Source: Acidobacteriota bacterium (GTDB lineage Bacteria > Acidobacteriota > Terriglobia > UBA7540). From it: a DNA stretch of 6,150 nt. Position 1 is the first letter of the stretch. Each line of letters begins with the position of its first letter. A program made the translations under genes and the position numbers. Below the pieces are notes generated by a model. That model saw nothing but the letters and a program-made list of their open reading frames with translations. It did no database searches and was not told the origin of the DNA. The DNA is taken from positions 1-6,150 of the forward strand of contig JAJYJL010000553.1 in assembly GCA_021789565.1 (NCBI GenBank), read 5' to 3'. Positions 5,248-6,150 of the stretch are shown one piece after another.

Positions 5248-6150
5248 ATGAGGACCAACGAGCAAACGATTCGGAAGCGCCATAACGATCGAGGTGTCAG
5301 CATTCTGATCATCGCGGTGTCGATGGTTTTTGTACTTGGGATTGCAGGACTGGGTATCGACCTTGCGTCACTTTACGTGGGACGAAGCGAAGCTCAACGC
5401 GCCGCGGATGCTGCGGCCCTGGCTGGCGCCAACGTATTGGCGGCTAACCCGGATTGTGTGAATAGTGGTAGTGGATCTCTCAGTTCGTATTGTCAGACTT
5501 TGGCCACGCAGCAAGCCGAAGCTGTTGGCAACGCAAACCTGATTGCCGGAGCAGTTCCCAACATTGGCGACAGCGACATCACGTTTCTTTCCACCAGCGT
5601 CAATGACCCGCAAATCCAGGTAATTGCAGCACGGGACGCAGCCCACAACAATCCCATGCCGACGTTTTTCGTCAAGATTTTTGGCATCACTTCGGCGAAT
5701 GTTTCTGCCAAGGCCGTTGCGGAAGCCTATGCGTCCAATGGCACCGGCCCGGCGGTGGGGAGCCGATGCGTGAAGCCGTGGCTGATTCCAAACTGCGACC
5801 CTCTGAATACAACAGGAACGCCAAACCAGAATTGCGATCAAAGCTCTGGACCCGTTGGATCTTTTGTGATCCCGCAGGGTGGCGGTTCTTCCACTCTTGC
5901 GCGCCAGGGTGATTATCCAACCGGACCTGTCGGCGAACCCTTTACCTTGAAGCCCGGTTCGCCGGGCGGTGCGGCGGCTCCCGGCCAATATTACGCTGCC
6001 TACATTCCCTTCACTAATACGGCGGCCACTGAATGTCCGGCCTGCGCCAGCAGCCTCCCCAGCGGCGGAGGTGTGGGCAGCGCGGCTGTCTATCGCTCAA
6101 ACATCGAATGCTGCAATGAAAATGCAGTAGTTTGCGGGAGCAACCAGAAC
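5248..6150 (+). CDS. TadG-like pilus/Flp assembly-type membrane protein (3' end outside window)
   Basis: The frame stays open for 301 codons to the right edge. It has the TadE/TadG N-terminal signature: a basic start (residues 9-15), RGVSILIIAVSMVFVLGIAGLGIDLASLY with one membrane helix at about 17-37, then the diagnostic SEAQRAADAAALAGA at 47-61. Proteins of this type are minor components or assembly factors of tight-adherence (Flp) pili, held by the N-terminal helix with the rest outside the cytoplasm. After the helix comes a region like other TadG-like proteins (TFFVKIFGITSANVSAKAVAEA, about 137-158). Then follows a Gly/Pro/Asn-rich part with at least ten cysteines overall, including CVKPWLIPNC, CPAC and an adjacent pair CC, so disulfides or metal binding are possible. 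No von Willebrand A motif is seen before the cut. The start is ATG 5248 by its Shine-Dalgarno. Other tad genes, if any, lie to the right. Confidence 0.88.
   Translation, partial: MRTNEQTIRKRHNDRGVSILIIAVSMVFVLGIAGLGIDLASLYVGRSEAQRAADAAALAGANVLAANPDCVNSGSGSLSSYCQTLATQQAEAVGNANLIAGAVPNIGDSDITFLSTSVNDPQIQVIAARDAAHNNPMPTFFVKIFGITSANVSAKAVAEAYASNGTGPAVGSRCVKPWLIPNCDPLNTTGTPNQNCDQSSGPVGSFVIPQGGGSSTLARQGDYPTGPVGEPFTLKPGSPGGAAAPGQYYAAYIPFTNTAATECPACASSLPSGGGVGSAAVYRSNIECCNENAVVCGSNQN

Noticed and set aside
4962..5312. 116-codon minus-strand frame with a hydrophobic stretch near its N-terminus
   Set aside because: Its start and hydrophobic stretch lie antisense to the beginning and leader of the TadG-like gene, so the hydrophobicity may simply mirror them; the rest looks random.
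5368..5988. 206-codon open frame on the minus strand opposite the TadG-like gene
   Set aside because: It lies wholly antisense to a gene with a clear TadG signature, and its Arg/Gly/Ser-rich, low-order composition is typical of a shadow frame.

Overview
The window is a run of plus-strand bacterial genes of moderately high GC. It reads as a chromosomal stretch rather than a mobile element: I see no transposase, integrase, CRISPR array, rRNA or tRNA. Lineage cannot be proved from this sequence. The gene set (LytS-type kinase, AhpD-like protein, and a TadG-like protein with a Cys-rich extracellular part) would fit Acidobacteriota or a similar soil phylum, but that is only an inference.

Layout. 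3-584 is the C-terminal half of a LytS/YehU-type sensor histidine kinase, cut by the window edge. After a 219-base gap comes a small carboxymuconolactone-decarboxylase/AhpD-like protein (804-1142). A 120-base spacer with two clear hairpins leads to a 12-helix MFS transporter (1263-2447). A membrane-anchored alpha/beta hydrolase follows closely (2496-3407). After a 101-base gap with a very good Shine-Dalgarno sequence comes a polytopic membrane protein of unknown function (3509-4387).

4388-5247 is an 860-base region without a convincing gene. Its base composition differs from the flanking genes and it is rich in inverted and direct repeats: a cluster of nested stem-loops (4551-4763), an imperfect 15-bp inverted repeat (4966-5017), a tandem pair of 11-bp repeats with a third copy nearby (5128-5167), and a strong composite hairpin (5171-5202). 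It ends in the ribosome binding site of a TadG-like protein (5248 to the window end). That gene is open to the right edge, with an N-terminal membrane helix and at least ten cysteines.

How the genes relate. The AhpD-like gene, transporter and hydrolase are co-directional. The transporter and hydrolase, 48 bases apart, are likely co-transcribed; the other gaps are large enough for separate promoters. The genes do not form a recognisable pathway. The kinase's response regulator is not downstream and, if adjacent, must lie left of the window. The most interesting part is the long, structured leader in front of the TadG-like gene. I found no convincing new multi-gene system.
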